64,000 nt of DNA from Xanthobacteraceae bacterium (GCA_022841625.1 JALHRD010000012.1:1-64000), one strand, 5' to 3'; positions 1 to 9,267 are shown, counted from the stretch's first letter. A program made the numbers and translations. The notes: a model not told the origin generated them from the sequence alone.

Positions 1-106
1 TGCTCCATTGCAAGTCCGTTAGATCGCCCCGACTCAATGCTGCCTCCTTCAGAAAGGCAGTCTTGAATCAAAACTCGATTCATCTGTCAAAAACCGTCAA
101 CACGGC

Positions 107-180
107 CTAGTGTCCTTCGGTTCCGAAGTTCGTAAACAACGCTGCCGCAAAATGATACGAACTTCGGAACCGGACCACTA
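107..180. repeat. MITE-like palindrome, copy 1
   Basis: A short palindromic element begins and ends with CTAG. Its arms (about 107-132 and 158-182) are imperfect reverse complements centred on TTCCGAAGTTCG / CGAACTTCGGAA. A 22-base core, CAAAATGATACGAACTTCGG plus two A, is shared exactly with the element at 49660-49726. Its right-hand TA is also the left target base pair of the adjacent IS630 element. It has no coding capacity, so it is probably a non-autonomous element mobilised in trans. Bases 1-106 show nothing recognisable. Confidence 0.65.
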
Positions 181-1221
181 GAGCGTTTTCCACTTTTTAT
201 GAATCGATGGGATTCCCTTGGCGTCGCGAATAAGATTCTGTGGCCTTCTCAGATAAGGGGGCTGCGATGGGGTATTCGAACGATTTGCGGGTTCGGGTGA
301 TCCAAATTGTTGAGGATGGTGCCACCGCACGGGCAGCGGCACGACAGTTCGTGATCGGGGATTCGACGGCAATCCGTTGGGTGAAGCGCTATCGAGTGAC
401 TGGCAGCATCGAAGCTAAGTCGATCAAGGGCCAGAGCCGCTCTCCGCTGAAAAAGCACGAGGAGTGGTTGCTGGAGCTGGTGCGGCAGGAACCCGATCTG
501 ACGCTGGAGGAAATCCGCTGCCGCCTGCTCGATGAGCGTGGGCAAAAGGCGGGGATCGGCTCGGTCTGGCGGTTCTTCGACCGCCACAGCATCAGCTTCA
601 AAAAAAAGCATTCGCGCGGCCGAGCAAGACCGGCCTGACGTCGCCGCGGCGCGGACAGCATGGGCGGATGGTCAAGCCAGGCTCGATCCTGACCATTTGG
701 TCTTCATCGATGAAACCGGCACCAGCACCAACATGGCGCGGCTGCGCGGCCGAGCGCCGCGTGGCGAACGGCTGGTTGGCAAAATCCCGCACGGACACTG
801 GAAGACGACGACCTTCGTCGCAGGGTTGCGCTCCAGCGCGCTGATCGCACCCTGCGTTATCGATGGTCCGATGAACGGCAATGCGTTCCTGGCCTATGTC
901 GAGCAAATCCTCGTGCCCAGCCTCAGGCCGGGCGATATCGTCGTGCTGGACAATCTCAGCTCTCACAAGGGGCCGGACGTGCGCCAGGCAATCGAGGCCG
1001 CAGGCGCAAGGTTGCTGTACCTGCCGCCCTATTCGCCCGACTTCAATCCGATCGAGCAACTCTTTGCCAAGCTCAAAGCGCTGCTGCGAAAGGCCGCCGA
1101 GCGATCCGTCGAGGGCTTGTGGAACTGCATCGCAAACCTGCTCGTCACCTTCAAACCTGACGAATGCGCCAACTATTTTCGCAACGCCGGATATGCGTCA
1201 TGCTAAATGGAAAATGCTCTA
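179..1221 (+). mobile_element. IS630-family insertion sequence
   Basis: The element lies between two TA dinucleotides (179-180 and 1220-1221), the target duplication expected for IS630/Tc1-mariner elements. Terminal inverted repeats are visible: GAGCGTTTTCCACTTTTT at the left (181 onward), and the reverse complement of the right end reads GAGCATTTTCCATTTAG. The interior is filled by one transposase gene split by a poly-A frameshift. The element length (about 1.04 kb) is typical of the family. Confidence 0.85.
267..1206 (+). CDS. IS630 family transposase (two overlapping frames)
   Basis: This is a DDE transposase. The N-terminal part (from ATG 267) has the helix-turn-helix arrangement of IS630 proteins (ARAAARQF, then STAIRWVKRY), and this frame closes at 638. 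The catalytic part is in the next frame and ends at 1206. It contains the DDE signatures: D in VFIDETGT, D in VVLDNLSSHKG, and E in YSPDFNPIEQLF. The frames join at a run of eight A (600-607). Reading across it with one base skipped gives the continuous family sequence SFKKSIRAAEQDRPDV. This may be programmed slippage, which several IS630 elements use, or a one-base indel that killed the copy; the sequence alone cannot decide. The fused protein would be about 312 residues, a normal length. Confidence 0.85.
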
Positions 1222-1310
1222 GCGCCCGGCAGAATTACCGGCTGCGGTCGAAGGTACAGTCCGAATCGCGCATTGAAAATGGCGAAAGTGGATTGCCAGC
1301 GGTTGCCAGT

Positions 1311-3512
1311 TTAGGCCGCGATCGCCTTGGCGCCGGCCGCCGCGGCAAGCGCCGCCGCCAGCCGTTCGCGGTCGAGCGGCTTGGTGAGGAAACCGTCCAT
1401 CCCGGCGGCGAGACAGGCATCGCGGTCCTCTTCGAACGCATTGGCGGTCAAGGCGACGATCGGCGTGCGTGCGCCGTCGGCTTCGGTCGCGCGGATGCGT
1501 CGGGTGGCCTCGATGCCATCGGTGCCCGGCATGTGCACATCCATCAGCACCAGGGCATAGGGCTCGCCGGCGTTGCGCGCCGACAGCCAGGCGTCCACCG
1601 CAGCATCGCCATTGGTCGCAAGGGTAGGACGGTGCCCCAGCCTGGTCAGCAGCGAGCGCGCCAATAATGCGTTGATCTCGTTGTCCTCCGCCACCAGGAT
1701 CGCAAGACCTTTTGGCCGACCCTTGGCAGCGACGGTCGGCATTTCGGAGGCGTCGCTTGGCCGCTCGAATGCGCTATGCTCGGCCATCAGGCGCGCCGCG
1801 AGCGAGGCGGTACGCACCGGCTTGACCAGGTAGTCGGTGAAGCCCATGTCCTTGAACGATGGCAATTCGCTGCGCGATGCCGGCGTAACCAAGACAAAGC
1901 GGCGCGGAATTGCAGCGGTCGCGCGCGCCAGCGCGTCGCAGGCGGCGCGGCCAAGGGTGTGATCGACAAACATCGCGGCCCAGGCCCGTTCCGGCAAGAG
2001 CGCAGCGGCAATTTTCTCATCGGCCGCGACCGAAACGCGCGCGCCCCAGCAGATCAGTCGTCGCGCCATCAGTGCGCTTTCGACGGTCGACGAAGCGACA
2101 ATCATCACATCCATGCCGGCGAGGTTGGGCGCGGCGCGTGGCGCATCGTCGCCGCCCGCCGCCGTCGCCAAAGGCAGGGCGACCCGGAAGGTGGACCCCA
2201 CGCCCGGCTTGCTCTCGACGGCAATGCGTCCGCCCATGCGTTCGACAATGCGGTGGGAAATCGACAACCCAAGCCCGGTGCCGCCGAATTTGCGCGCGAT
2301 GCCGCCTTCGGCCTGCTCGAATTCCTTGAATATGCGATCGTGTTCGTCCGGCGGGACACCGATGCCGGAGTCGCGCACCAGGATGTCGATCTCGCCTGGC
2401 CAGACACCGGGCTCGACAATGATCGCGACACCGCCGCGCTCGGTGAATTTCACCGCATTGCCGGCAAGATTAAGCAGCACCTGCCGCAAGCGTGCGGCGT
2501 CGCCAACCACGCGTCGGGGCAGGGCGTCCTCGACATAGGACGCGATTTCAAGGTCCTTTGCCTGCGCGCGCGGCGCGATCAGTTCGACGGTCTCCTCAAC
2601 CAGCGCGGCAAGATCGAATTCGCGCGCATCGAGGTCGATACGGCCGGCTTCGATCTTGGAGAAGTCGAGAATTTCGTCGATCAGCGACAGCAGCGCATCG
2701 CCCGAGGTCTTCACCGCTTTGACATAAGTCGTCTGCTCCGGCGTCAACGCGGTGTCGCCAAGCAAGTCCGTCATGCCGAGAATACCGTTGAGCGGCGTGC
2801 GCACCTCATGCGACACCATCGCGAGAAAGCGTGACTTGGCGCGGTTGGCGGTTTCGGCCTGGTCGCGCGCATCGGCGAGCGCGCGTTCGGCTTGCACGCG
2901 GTCGGTAACGTCGCGACCGACGCTTTGCATTTCGGCGCCCGGCAACGCGGCCGAGCGCACCATCACCTCGCGCCAGGCGATCCAGCGCGCGCCGGCTTTG
3001 GTGGAAATTTTCTGGTCATGCAGCCGCGTCCCGTCGGCGGCGTGCGCCGCCGCGCCTTGTTCCAGCACCGGCATCGTAAAGGTCGAGCCGAGGAGGTCGG
3101 CCTGCGCGCGGTCGGCCAGGGCGCAGAAGGCATCGTTGACATAGCTGATGCGTCCTTCCGCGTCGCGGCGCACGATCACGTCGCCTTGGGCGGCGAGAAA
3201 GCTCTTGGCGCGCTCTTCCGATTCCTTGAGTTCCCAATTGCGGTCGTCGACTTCCTCGGCGTGCTGTTGTAGCGCACGTTGCGCGCGTCGCAGTGAGACC
3301 ATGCGTGCGTATAGCAGCGCGGCTGCGCCACAGGCCGCGCCGAACAAGGCGGCGACGCCGATTGCAAAGGTCGGCTGATCGTAGATCGGGCCGCTGGCCG
3401 CCGCGCTAAAACCGAACGCGGCCGCAAGCGCCATCGCCAGGATGACGACGCCACGCGCGACGGCGAATAGAAGCCATCGGAGAGATCCGCGCTGCAAGGA
3501 TTGATCCCGCAT
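1311..3512 (-). CDS. Hybrid sensor histidine kinase with PAS and receiver domains
   Basis: This is a membrane-bound hybrid histidine kinase of 733 residues. Two hydrophobic segments lie at about 12-36 and 48-67, followed by a short coiled coil and a PAS domain (about 100-215, with DVIVRRDAEGRISYVN). The HisKA phosphoacceptor box is FLAMVSHEVRTPLNGILG, and the ATPase domain has an intact N box (NLAGNAVKFTE) and G boxes (DSGIGV, GGTGLGLSIS). Two receiver-like domains follow. The first (about 470-580) lacks the usual acidic pair and looks inactive. The second (about 610-725) is complete, with AEDN, the phosphoacceptor in VLMDVHMPG, ALTAN and the switch lysine in LTKPLD. No partner regulator is adjacent. 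The ligand is unknown. Confidence 0.9.
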   Translation of the reverse strand: MRDQSLQRGSLRWLLFAVARGVVILAMALAAAFGFSAAASGPIYDQPTFAIGVAALFGAACGAAALLYARMVSLRRAQRALQQHAEEVDDRNWELKESEERAKSFLAAQGDVIVRRDAEGRISYVNDAFCALADRAQADLLGSTFTMPVLEQGAAAHAADGTRLHDQKISTKAGARWIAWREVMVRSAALPGAEMQSVGRDVTDRVQAERALADARDQAETANRAKSRFLAMVSHEVRTPLNGILGMTDLLGDTALTPEQTTYVKAVKTSGDALLSLIDEILDFSKIEAGRIDLDAREFDLAALVEETVELIAPRAQAKDLEIASYVEDALPRRVVGDAARLRQVLLNLAGNAVKFTERGGVAIIVEPGVWPGEIDILVRDSGIGVPPDEHDRIFKEFEQAEGGIARKFGGTGLGLSISHRIVERMGGRIAVESKPGVGSTFRVALPLATAAGGDDAPRAAPNLAGMDVMIVASSTVESALMARRLICWGARVSVAADEKIAAALLPERAWAAMFVDHTLGRAACDALARATAAIPRRFVLVTPASRSELPSFKDMGFTDYLVKPVRTASLAARLMAEHSAFERPSDASEMPTVAAKGRPKGLAILVAEDNEINALLARSLLTRLGHRPTLATNGDAAVDAWLSARNAGEPYALVLMDVHMPGTDGIEATRRIRATEADGARTPIVALTANAFEEDRDACLAAGMDGFLTKPLDRERLAAALAAAAGAKAIAA

Positions 3513-3845
3513 GCCGCCTTGCCCTTGCCGCTTTACCCTTGCCGCGGGCTTGTCGCTGTAAGGCTGCCCGCTTGGTCGATTTGGCGGGAATTGTGCGCTG
3601 GCGGCGGTTGCGATTGCGTTCAGTGTGGGCGCGGGGCGCCCGCAAGCCTTCGGACAGGGTTGATCGAGTGCTAACGCGATCGGTCAAATGCAGCGGATCG
3701 ATATTGCGCGGGCAACCAATGATTAAGGTTAAGGTCGTTGCAAGTTGCAATAAGAATCGGCGCGCCGACACGGTCGCGCCGAGTTTAATTTTTTCTCTGC
3801 TTTCCTCTACCACCGCGTGCCCAGCGTTTCTTCGGAAGCGGGGCA
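3513..3845. other. Intergenic region upstream of the hybrid kinase
   Basis: These 333 bases separate the start of the kinase from the stop of the next minus-strand gene. Open frames here have no domain, no ribosome-binding site and no codon bias like the neighbours. I see no clear promoter motif or hairpin. It presumably carries the kinase promoter. Confidence 0.4.
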
Positions 3846-4247
3846 CTAACGCCTTGGAGCGGGCGGTGGCGGCATTCGCACCGTTCCAGTTGATGGGGGC
3901 AGTGGGCTCGATTGCCGAGGCGGTGGCGGCGGCGTTACGGTTCGTATTGTCGAAGTAGAGCTGGCGGGCGGAACGAAGTTTCGGTCAACGTGTCGCGTTG
4001 GGGACGGCGGCGGATTGGTTCTCATGCGCCCAATATCGCTGCCACCCGACGGCATCTGCTGGGGCGGCCGTGCAATCGGTCGCACCACGGTGCTGGTGCT
4101 GACGCGCGGTGGATCCGGCAGCCGAATGGCGTCAACGGTGTTTTGCGCCGGCCGCAGATTAATACTCCGATCCCGATTTTGAGCGTTGGCGGCCGAAGCG
4201 ACCGTCAGCGTAAGCATCGTTGCAACGAGCAGAGTACGTGTATGCAC
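3846..4247 (-). CDS. Secreted proline-rich protein of unknown function
   Basis: A 133-residue protein starting at GTG. A clear Sec signal peptide occupies residues 1-22 (charged start, TLLVATMLTLTVASA core, cleavage after ANA). The mature part is low-complexity and disordered: rich in Pro, Ser, Thr and Arg, with PPPPPP-type stretches near the C terminus and no cysteine. No domain is recognised. Such proteins are common in Hyphomicrobiales periplasms and are poorly conserved. It stands alone between the kinase and comM; an export role in the envelope is inference only. Confidence 0.6.
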   Translation of the reverse strand: MHTRTLLVATMLTLTVASAANAQNRDRSINLRPAQNTVDAIRLPDPPRVSTSTVVRPIARPPQQMPSGGSDIGRMRTNPPPSPTRHVDRNFVPPASSTSTIRTVTPPPPPRQSSPLPPSTGTVRMPPPPAPRR

Positions 4248-4494
4248 TGTAATGTCTCCCTGTCCGGAGCGATCCGGTTGAGCGCCCTTGGGGGGTAATG
4301 ACGGACAAGAAATTCGATTTCCCGGATGATGGTGAAAAATGTTTTGGCGCGCGGATTAGCGGCAGACGGGATTCAGGGCGCGAGTTTGTCGCACCCGCCA
4401 AAGGGCCGGTGTGGAAGGCCTGTTCGCAGCCCACCGCCGGAAGACAACAGCCGATGTTTGTAAAGTCGGCGTTTTTCAGGAGTCGCGATTTAAC

Positions 4495-6033
4495 CTAGGC
4501 CGCCCGCCGCACTTCGTCGGCCAACGCGCGGTAGGACAGCGCTTCGGCGAGATGGATGCGGCCGACTTTGTCGGCGCCATCGAGATCGGCCAGGGTGCGC
4601 GCGACCCGCAGCACGCGATGATAGCCGCGGGCGGTGAGCCGCATGGCGTCGGCGGCCTCGCGCAGCAATGCAAGCCCGCTGGCGTCGGGCTTGGCGATGT
4701 CTTCCAGCACCGGGCCCGCCGCCATGGCATTGGTGCGGATCTGCGGCAGGCCAATCGCCGCATAGCGTTCGATTTGTCGGTCGCGCGCCTGCGCGATCCG
4801 CGCCGCCACCTCGGCGCTGCCTTCGGTCGGCGGCGGCAGGATCAGATCGGCGGCGGTGACCGCCGGCACTTCGATGTGCAAATCGATGCGGTCCATCAGC
4901 GGTCCCGACAACCGCGCCTGGTAATCGGCGGCGCAGCGCAGATTCGGGCCGCGCCTGCAGGTGAAACCGGGTTCGCTGGCGCGGCCGCAGCGGCAGGGAT
5001 TCATGGCGGCGACCAGCATGAAGCGCGCCGGATAGGTGATGCGGTGGTTGGCGCGCGCAATCGCGACCTCGCCGGTTTCCAACGGCTGGCGCAGCGAATC
5101 CAGCGCGCGCGGTTCGAATTCCGGAAGCTCATCGAGAAACAGAACGCCATTATGCGCCAGCGAAATTTCGCCGGGCCGCGCCCGCAGGCCGCCGCCGACC
5201 AAGGCTGGCATCGAGGCGGAGTGATGCGGGCTGCGGAACGGCCGGCGGTTGGTCAGTGCGCCGCCTTCGAGCACGCCGGCGACCGAAGCGATCATCGAGA
5301 CTTCAAGCAGTTCGGCCGGCGTGAGCGGCGGCAGGATGGTCGGCAGCCGCGCCGCCAGCATCGACTTGCCGGCGCCGGGCGGCCCCGCCATCAAGAGGTT
5401 GTGGCCGCCGGCGGCGGCGATTTCGAGCGCGCGCTTGGCGCTTTCCTGGCCCTTGATGTCCCTGAGGTCGAGCAGCGAACATTCGGCTTCGCGCACCCTC
5501 GGTTGCGGGCGCGTCAGCACCTGCGTGCCACGGAAATGATTGGCGAGTTGGATCAACGATGCCGGTGCGATGATTTCCATCTCCGGGCTGGCCCAGGCGG
5601 CTTCCGCGCCGCAGGCCGCCGGACAGATCAGGCCCTCGCCGCGCGCATTGGCGCCAATCGCCGCCGGCAACACGCCGGCCACCGCGGTCACCGAACCGTC
5701 GAGCCCGAGTTCGCCCAATACCGTGAAGCCCGCCAGCGCATCGGGCGGCAATGCACCGATCGCTGCCATCAATCCGAGCGCTATCGGCAGGTCGTAATGA
5801 CTGCCTTCCTTGGGCAGGTCGGCGGGCGCGAGATTGACGGTGATCCGCCGCGCCGGCAGCGCCAGGCCGGAGGCGATGAGCGCCGCCCGCACCCGCTCGC
5901 GCGCTTCGGACACCGCCTTGTCGGCGAGGCCGACCACATGAAACGCCGGCAAGCCGGGCGCGACCTGCACCTGGACATCGACGACGCGGGTCTCGATGCC
6001 TTCGAACGCCACCGTCGCAACGCGCTGGACCAT
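4495..6033 (-). CDS. comM: ComM/YifB family Mg-chelatase-like AAA+ ATPase
   Basis: An AAA+ ATPase of the ComM/YifB family, known in other bacteria as a branch-migration helicase used in natural transformation. The product is 512 residues, the normal family length. It has the N-terminal Lon-protease-like ChlI domain (from VQRVATVAFEGIE), Walker A GPPGAGKS, Walker B VLFLDELPEF, the cysteine motif around NPCRCG, and the hallmark [16 protein letters not shown]. An ATG at 6105 is open in frame, but the ATG at 6033 is preceded by a strong GGGGGG ribosome-binding site and gives the family N terminus, so I chose 6033. It lies downstream of gshB on the same strand, the gap now being interrupted by the SIR2-STAND island. 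Confidence 0.92.
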   Translation of the reverse strand: MVQRVATVAFEGIETRVVDVQVQVAPGLPAFHVVGLADKAVSEARERVRAALIASGLALPARRITVNLAPADLPKEGSHYDLPIALGLMAAIGALPPDALAGFTVLGELGLDGSVTAVAGVLPAAIGANARGEGLICPAACGAEAAWASPEMEIIAPASLIQLANHFRGTQVLTRPQPRVREAECSLLDLRDIKGQESAKRALEIAAAGGHNLLMAGPPGAGKSMLAARLPTILPPLTPAELLEVSMIASVAGVLEGGALTNRRPFRSPHHSASMPALVGGGLRARPGEISLAHNGVLFLDELPEFEPRALDSLRQPLETGEVAIARANHRITYPARFMLVAAMNPCRCGRASEPGFTCRRGPNLRCAADYQARLSGPLMDRIDLHIEVPAVTAADLILPPPTEGSAEVAARIAQARDRQIERYAAIGLPQIRTNAMAAGPVLEDIAKPDASGLALLREAADAMRLTARGYHRVLRVARTLADLDGADKVGRIHLAEALSYRALADEVRRAA

Positions 6034-6231
6034 CACTGCCCCCCGCCTGGGAAGGCCAAAGCCTAGCCCAGGGCCCGATTCAAGACAAGAACAATAAGGG
6101 AACAAACTTACGGCTTGGCGCTTCGATCGGCCAATGGCCGCGTGGTCGGCCGGCCTCTTGGATGAGGCTGTTTCGCGCGCGGCGGGGATTGCGACCGAAG
6201 CGCGCGATACCGCCGCCGCCAGCGCGGGAAC

Positions 6232-6524
6232 TGACGGTCAGCGCCGCTTCTGCTCGATCGCGTCCCAGATCTTGGCCGCGACGTCGGGGCCACCGAGATT
6301 TTTGATGGCGCGGATGCCGGTCGGCGAGGTGACGTTGATCTCGGTCAGGAAGCCGTCGATCACGTCGATGCCGACAAAGATCAGGCCGCGTTCGCGCAAT
6401 GGCGCCGCCAGCTGTGCGCAAATCTCGCGCTCGCGCGGCGTCAAGTCGGTTTCCGCCGGGGTGCCGCCGCGCACCATATTGGACCGCAGATCGTCGGGCG
6501 CCGGCACGCGGTTGACCGCGCCGG
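6232..6524 (-). repeat. Direct repeat, copy 1 (3' end of gshB)
   Basis: These 293 bases match 9268-9560 at a constant offset of 3036. I count two mismatches (6412 T versus C, and one A/G near 6444). The repeat covers the last 95 codons of gshB and a few bases beyond its stop. The two copies have the same orientation and bracket the SIR2-STAND gene. Homology stops sharply at both ends. Confidence 0.95.
6238..6524 (-). pseudogene. gshB: Truncated duplicate of gshB (C-terminal 95 codons)
   Basis: This is the C-terminal part of glutathione synthetase, from the [10 protein letters not shown] region to the stop codon, without the N-terminal and central ATP-grasp parts. The frame is open and differs from the intact gene by one amino acid (Q instead of R in ICAQLAAPL). 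Upstream (above 6524) the sequence switches to unrelated DNA, so no active enzyme can be made. It is probably the original 3' end of gshB, left next to comM when the island came in with its own copy, or the reverse. Confidence 0.9.
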
Positions 6525-6550
6525 GCCCGACAACCGCGCCTGATAGTCGG
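6525..6550 (-). other. comM-like 26-base scrap at the island junction
   Basis: Directly at the edge of the truncated gshB copy, the minus strand reads as [10 protein letters not shown] in one frame. This is the hallmark ComM motif, found in the resident comM at 4898-4923. Over 26 bases the two sequences match except for two third-codon-position changes, with an exact 17-base block, CCCGACAACCGCGCCTG on the plus strand. Similarity does not extend further. This suggests DNA derived from a comM gene of another strain, but such a short match could be coincidence. Confidence 0.45.
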
Positions 6551-6745
6551 CAAGCTCTCGCACAGGTGCAGTTGCGAAAGCAGGGCTAAAAGACACCGCC
6601 GCTGTCTCCCCTGCTGCCTGTGTAGCGTCGGTGCGAGTGAGCACTTGTTCCGGAAGCGCAAATAGGCTTCAAGACTGAAGTGCAGAGCGGGATGAATTTA
6701 AAGGGAACTTTTCGAAACTTTTGACGGGCAGAGATAGAGCGCCGC

Positions 6746-9181
6746 TTACTCCTCGGGCTCCGCAGGATCGTAATTCTGACCTTGGATACGGCGAACATAG
6801 CGATTGATCGTGCGGGAAATTTCAGGATCACCGAGTCGGCTTTCCGCATCCTTCAGTCGCGCGATTGCTTCATCGAAATAGGTGTATGAGCCAACGCGTC
6901 GATAATATTCGACACCAACATCTGCATAGACAGCGAGCAGGGTCTTGTTCATCGGGAACCGCTCGATGGCAGTCAGCGCCATCGCCCGAGCCGATTCGAG
7001 AATTTGAACGCGATCCTCCTCCAGAATTCCGGGCGCGCGTGTGGCGCGGGAGAGCAGTAGGAGAACCTTGTAGCGGTAGACGGGGCCGTCTGCGCCGAAG
7101 TCCTTTTCGAAAATTCGGATTTCGGTGTCCGCCTTATCGTATGCGCCAGAGTCGATCAGATTGCGGATCAGCCGATGTCGAGGTACGCGCTCAGACGGCG
7201 CGATCGACATGAGCTTCCGAAAGAGGCGATTTTGAACGTTCTTGTCGGGTATTTTCGGAATGCCCGTCTCGAAGGTGCATAGCTCGCGGATCGTGAAAAT
7301 CTCAATGTCATAGGTCGGATTGAGGCTATCGATGATACGGTCGAACAGCTCGACGAGTTTGTCGATGTCGTTGAATTTGAACCGGATGACAATGTTTGCG
7401 ATGACCGGATGTCGCGTGCGCCAGCCAAAAATGCCGTCCTTCGGATTGATATCGTACTCGGAAATGATGTCGGTCAGGCGATCGAGGGCCGCAGCAACCG
7501 TTGATGCCGGAATGTTCAGGAGGCGAATGAGGAGCTGGCGGTGAACTCGAACGCCAGACGCTTCCATAGCAGCGACATGCCGGTAAATATCCTGCAATTC
7601 TGGCGCGAGGTCCGCATATTCCCGCAGGATGATGTCGTCGAACGCCTCAGAGGCGAAGATGTTTTTGAGGCAGACGAACATGTCGGCCTCACAGCGGTCA
7701 ATGAGTCGCCGCCGCCGCTCCTGCTTCGAAAATCCGCTGAATACCGGCTCTACGAGCTTGCGCAGGGGTTCAACCAGGTCCACTAGCTGAAGAAGGCGCT
7801 CGATCTCCTCATGAGAGAGGCGGATAAGGCTGAATTCTCGGCCATGGCGATAAATCGTCGGCGTCTTCACCCGTGGGTTCCACTGGTGCCGCGTGGATAC
7901 GACGATAAGCTTCAAATGCGCGTTGTCGTCTGCATAGAGGCGGTCGGCAAGGTCGTTGATGGAATAGAGATGCAAATGGGCATCGTCGATCAGAAGCACA
8001 CCGACCTTGCCCTGCTCCCTGCATTTTCGGGCGACCTCGACCCATTTGTCTGGCAGGAGCGGCATATCGGTTTTGTGCTCCCAGCATAGGGAGCCTTCGC
8101 GGCGGGCGCGCTGCAAAACCTGTCGGGCCGCAGAGGTTTTGCCAACACCGCTCGCGCCCAGCAGAATTGCGGCCAGCGATTGCTCTTCTTTGAAGAAATC
8201 GAAAATGTCCGGCGCGACCGACCGATCAAACGTCAGGCCGGCCAAGACATCGGCGTGCGTAGCCGGCCATCCGTTAAACATGGCGCTTGCGTCGGCGCGC
8301 CTGGGATCCGAAGCATGGTCGACATCGAGCGTGACGGGAGCAAGGGAGGGCTGGTCATCGAGCGGATTATCGCCGCTCTTGCCGGCAACATCGCCGAATT
8401 TTCGCTCCGTCAGCGCAGCAAAAAATTCGTCAATCCCGCCGAAACAAACGTCGATGCCGCGCCGCTCATACAGGGAAGACCGTTCGCGGTCCTCAGTGTA
8501 TAGGAGCAGCGTGATCTTGCCCCCGTTCTCGGCCCTTAGGTTGATGGCCGCAGTGCGATTGGTGACCTCCCGAATATCTTCATCGGCGAGCGAATGCCCG
8601 ATGATGATAACTCGTGCGCCTGCGAGATCGCTGGCAAGCCGATCATAGAGGAAATCGCGATATTCGACGGTATGGTCGTAGTCTGCTTCGGAGATAATGA
8701 TTCGCGACTTGTTTCCGTCGGACACGTCCGTGCTGATAGTGCCGTGAAGTTTGTAAAGCTTGGCGGCCGTCGGGTCCTGGCCGCCGCGAAAATCGAAATT
8801 GGACGCGAAGACGAGCAATGGGATTTCCCGGCGCGCATAGGTCTGCTCGATCAGGTCCTCGTAATTCGTGGTGAATATGCTGCGCCACTTGTAGAGCGGC
8901 AGATTGAGCAAACCGCCGGTGGGTTTTAGCGACGCCGGGAAGAGCTGTCGCAGCACACGAACGAGGTCAGCGCGGGATGCCTTATGTTCGACGAGACTGG
9001 CCGTCTCGCGTAGGTTAAAGCCGGCTGCAGGGACTCCGAAAGCTTTCGCAAGATGCGCAATGATCGCTCCAGAGTCGGGAGCCTTTGAGGGAATCGACGA
9101 TCCGGACCCGAAAACCAGAACAGTGTCCGGCGGGTCGATCAGTTCGACCAACTGTTTCAAAGTAATAATCAACGCCACCAC
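6746..9181 (-). CDS. SIR2-STAND NTPase, candidate antiphage NADase
   Basis: An 811-residue three-part protein. Residues about 18-255 form a SIR2-like domain: GSGSS (25-29), TTNYEDLIE (104-112, with the NADase-type Asn106), KLHG (144-147, His146) and IIIGHS (192-197). A P-loop ATPase follows, with Walker A GASGVGKT (342-349), Walker B VGVLLIDDAH and a sensor-like VVSTRH. The last roughly 250 residues are helical and TPR-like, the usual place for target sensing in STAND proteins. SIR2 fused to STAND is the architecture of Avs5-type immune proteins, in which phage sensing activates NAD+ depletion. Function here is inferred. Start is GTG (9181) with a weak ribosome-binding site. The gene is visibly richer in A+T than its neighbours, has no partner gene and may be read through from gshB. 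Confidence 0.85.
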   Translation of the reverse strand: MVALIITLKQLVELIDPPDTVLVFGSGSSIPSKAPDSGAIIAHLAKAFGVPAAGFNLRETASLVEHKASRADLVRVLRQLFPASLKPTGGLLNLPLYKWRSIFTTNYEDLIEQTYARREIPLLVFASNFDFRGGQDPTAAKLYKLHGTISTDVSDGNKSRIIISEADYDHTVEYRDFLYDRLASDLAGARVIIIGHSLADEDIREVTNRTAAINLRAENGGKITLLLYTEDRERSSLYERRGIDVCFGGIDEFFAALTERKFGDVAGKSGDNPLDDQPSLAPVTLDVDHASDPRRADASAMFNGWPATHADVLAGLTFDRSVAPDIFDFFKEEQSLAAILLGASGVGKTSAARQVLQRARREGSLCWEHKTDMPLLPDKWVEVARKCREQGKVGVLLIDDAHLHLYSINDLADRLYADDNAHLKLIVVSTRHQWNPRVKTPTIYRHGREFSLIRLSHEEIERLLQLVDLVEPLRKLVEPVFSGFSKQERRRRLIDRCEADMFVCLKNIFASEAFDDIILREYADLAPELQDIYRHVAAMEASGVRVHRQLLIRLLNIPASTVAAALDRLTDIISEYDINPKDGIFGWRTRHPVIANIVIRFKFNDIDKLVELFDRIIDSLNPTYDIEIFTIRELCTFETGIPKIPDKNVQNRLFRKLMSIAPSERVPRHRLIRNLIDSGAYDKADTEIRIFEKDFGADGPVYRYKVLLLLSRATRAPGILEEDRVQILESARAMALTAIERFPMNKTLLAVYADVGVEYYRRVGSYTYFDEAIARLKDAESRLGDPEISRTINRYVRRIQGQNYDPAEPEE

Positions 9182-9267
9182 CCCAACGAATCGGAGAGAT
9201 CGGCACGATGTTGAGCCGTAACCCGCGACAACCGATTCTACAAGCCGCCGGCCTCAGGCTCGAGCAG

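Noticed and set aside
4298-4498. 66-codon plus-strand frame with ATG and a GGGGGG stretch
   Set aside because: Codon use does not match the GC-rich third positions of the neighbours. It has no domain and lies over the tail end of comM and a spacer. It could be a small gene, but the evidence is too thin to list it.
4411-6066. 551-codon plus-strand open frame opposite comM
   Set aside because: It is antisense to comM, which has all family motifs. Long antisense frames are expected at this GC content.
6525-9267. Integrase or transposase genes inside the SIR2-STAND island
   Set aside because: Apart from the SIR2-STAND gene only short uninformative frames are present, so the island is not autonomous as it stands.
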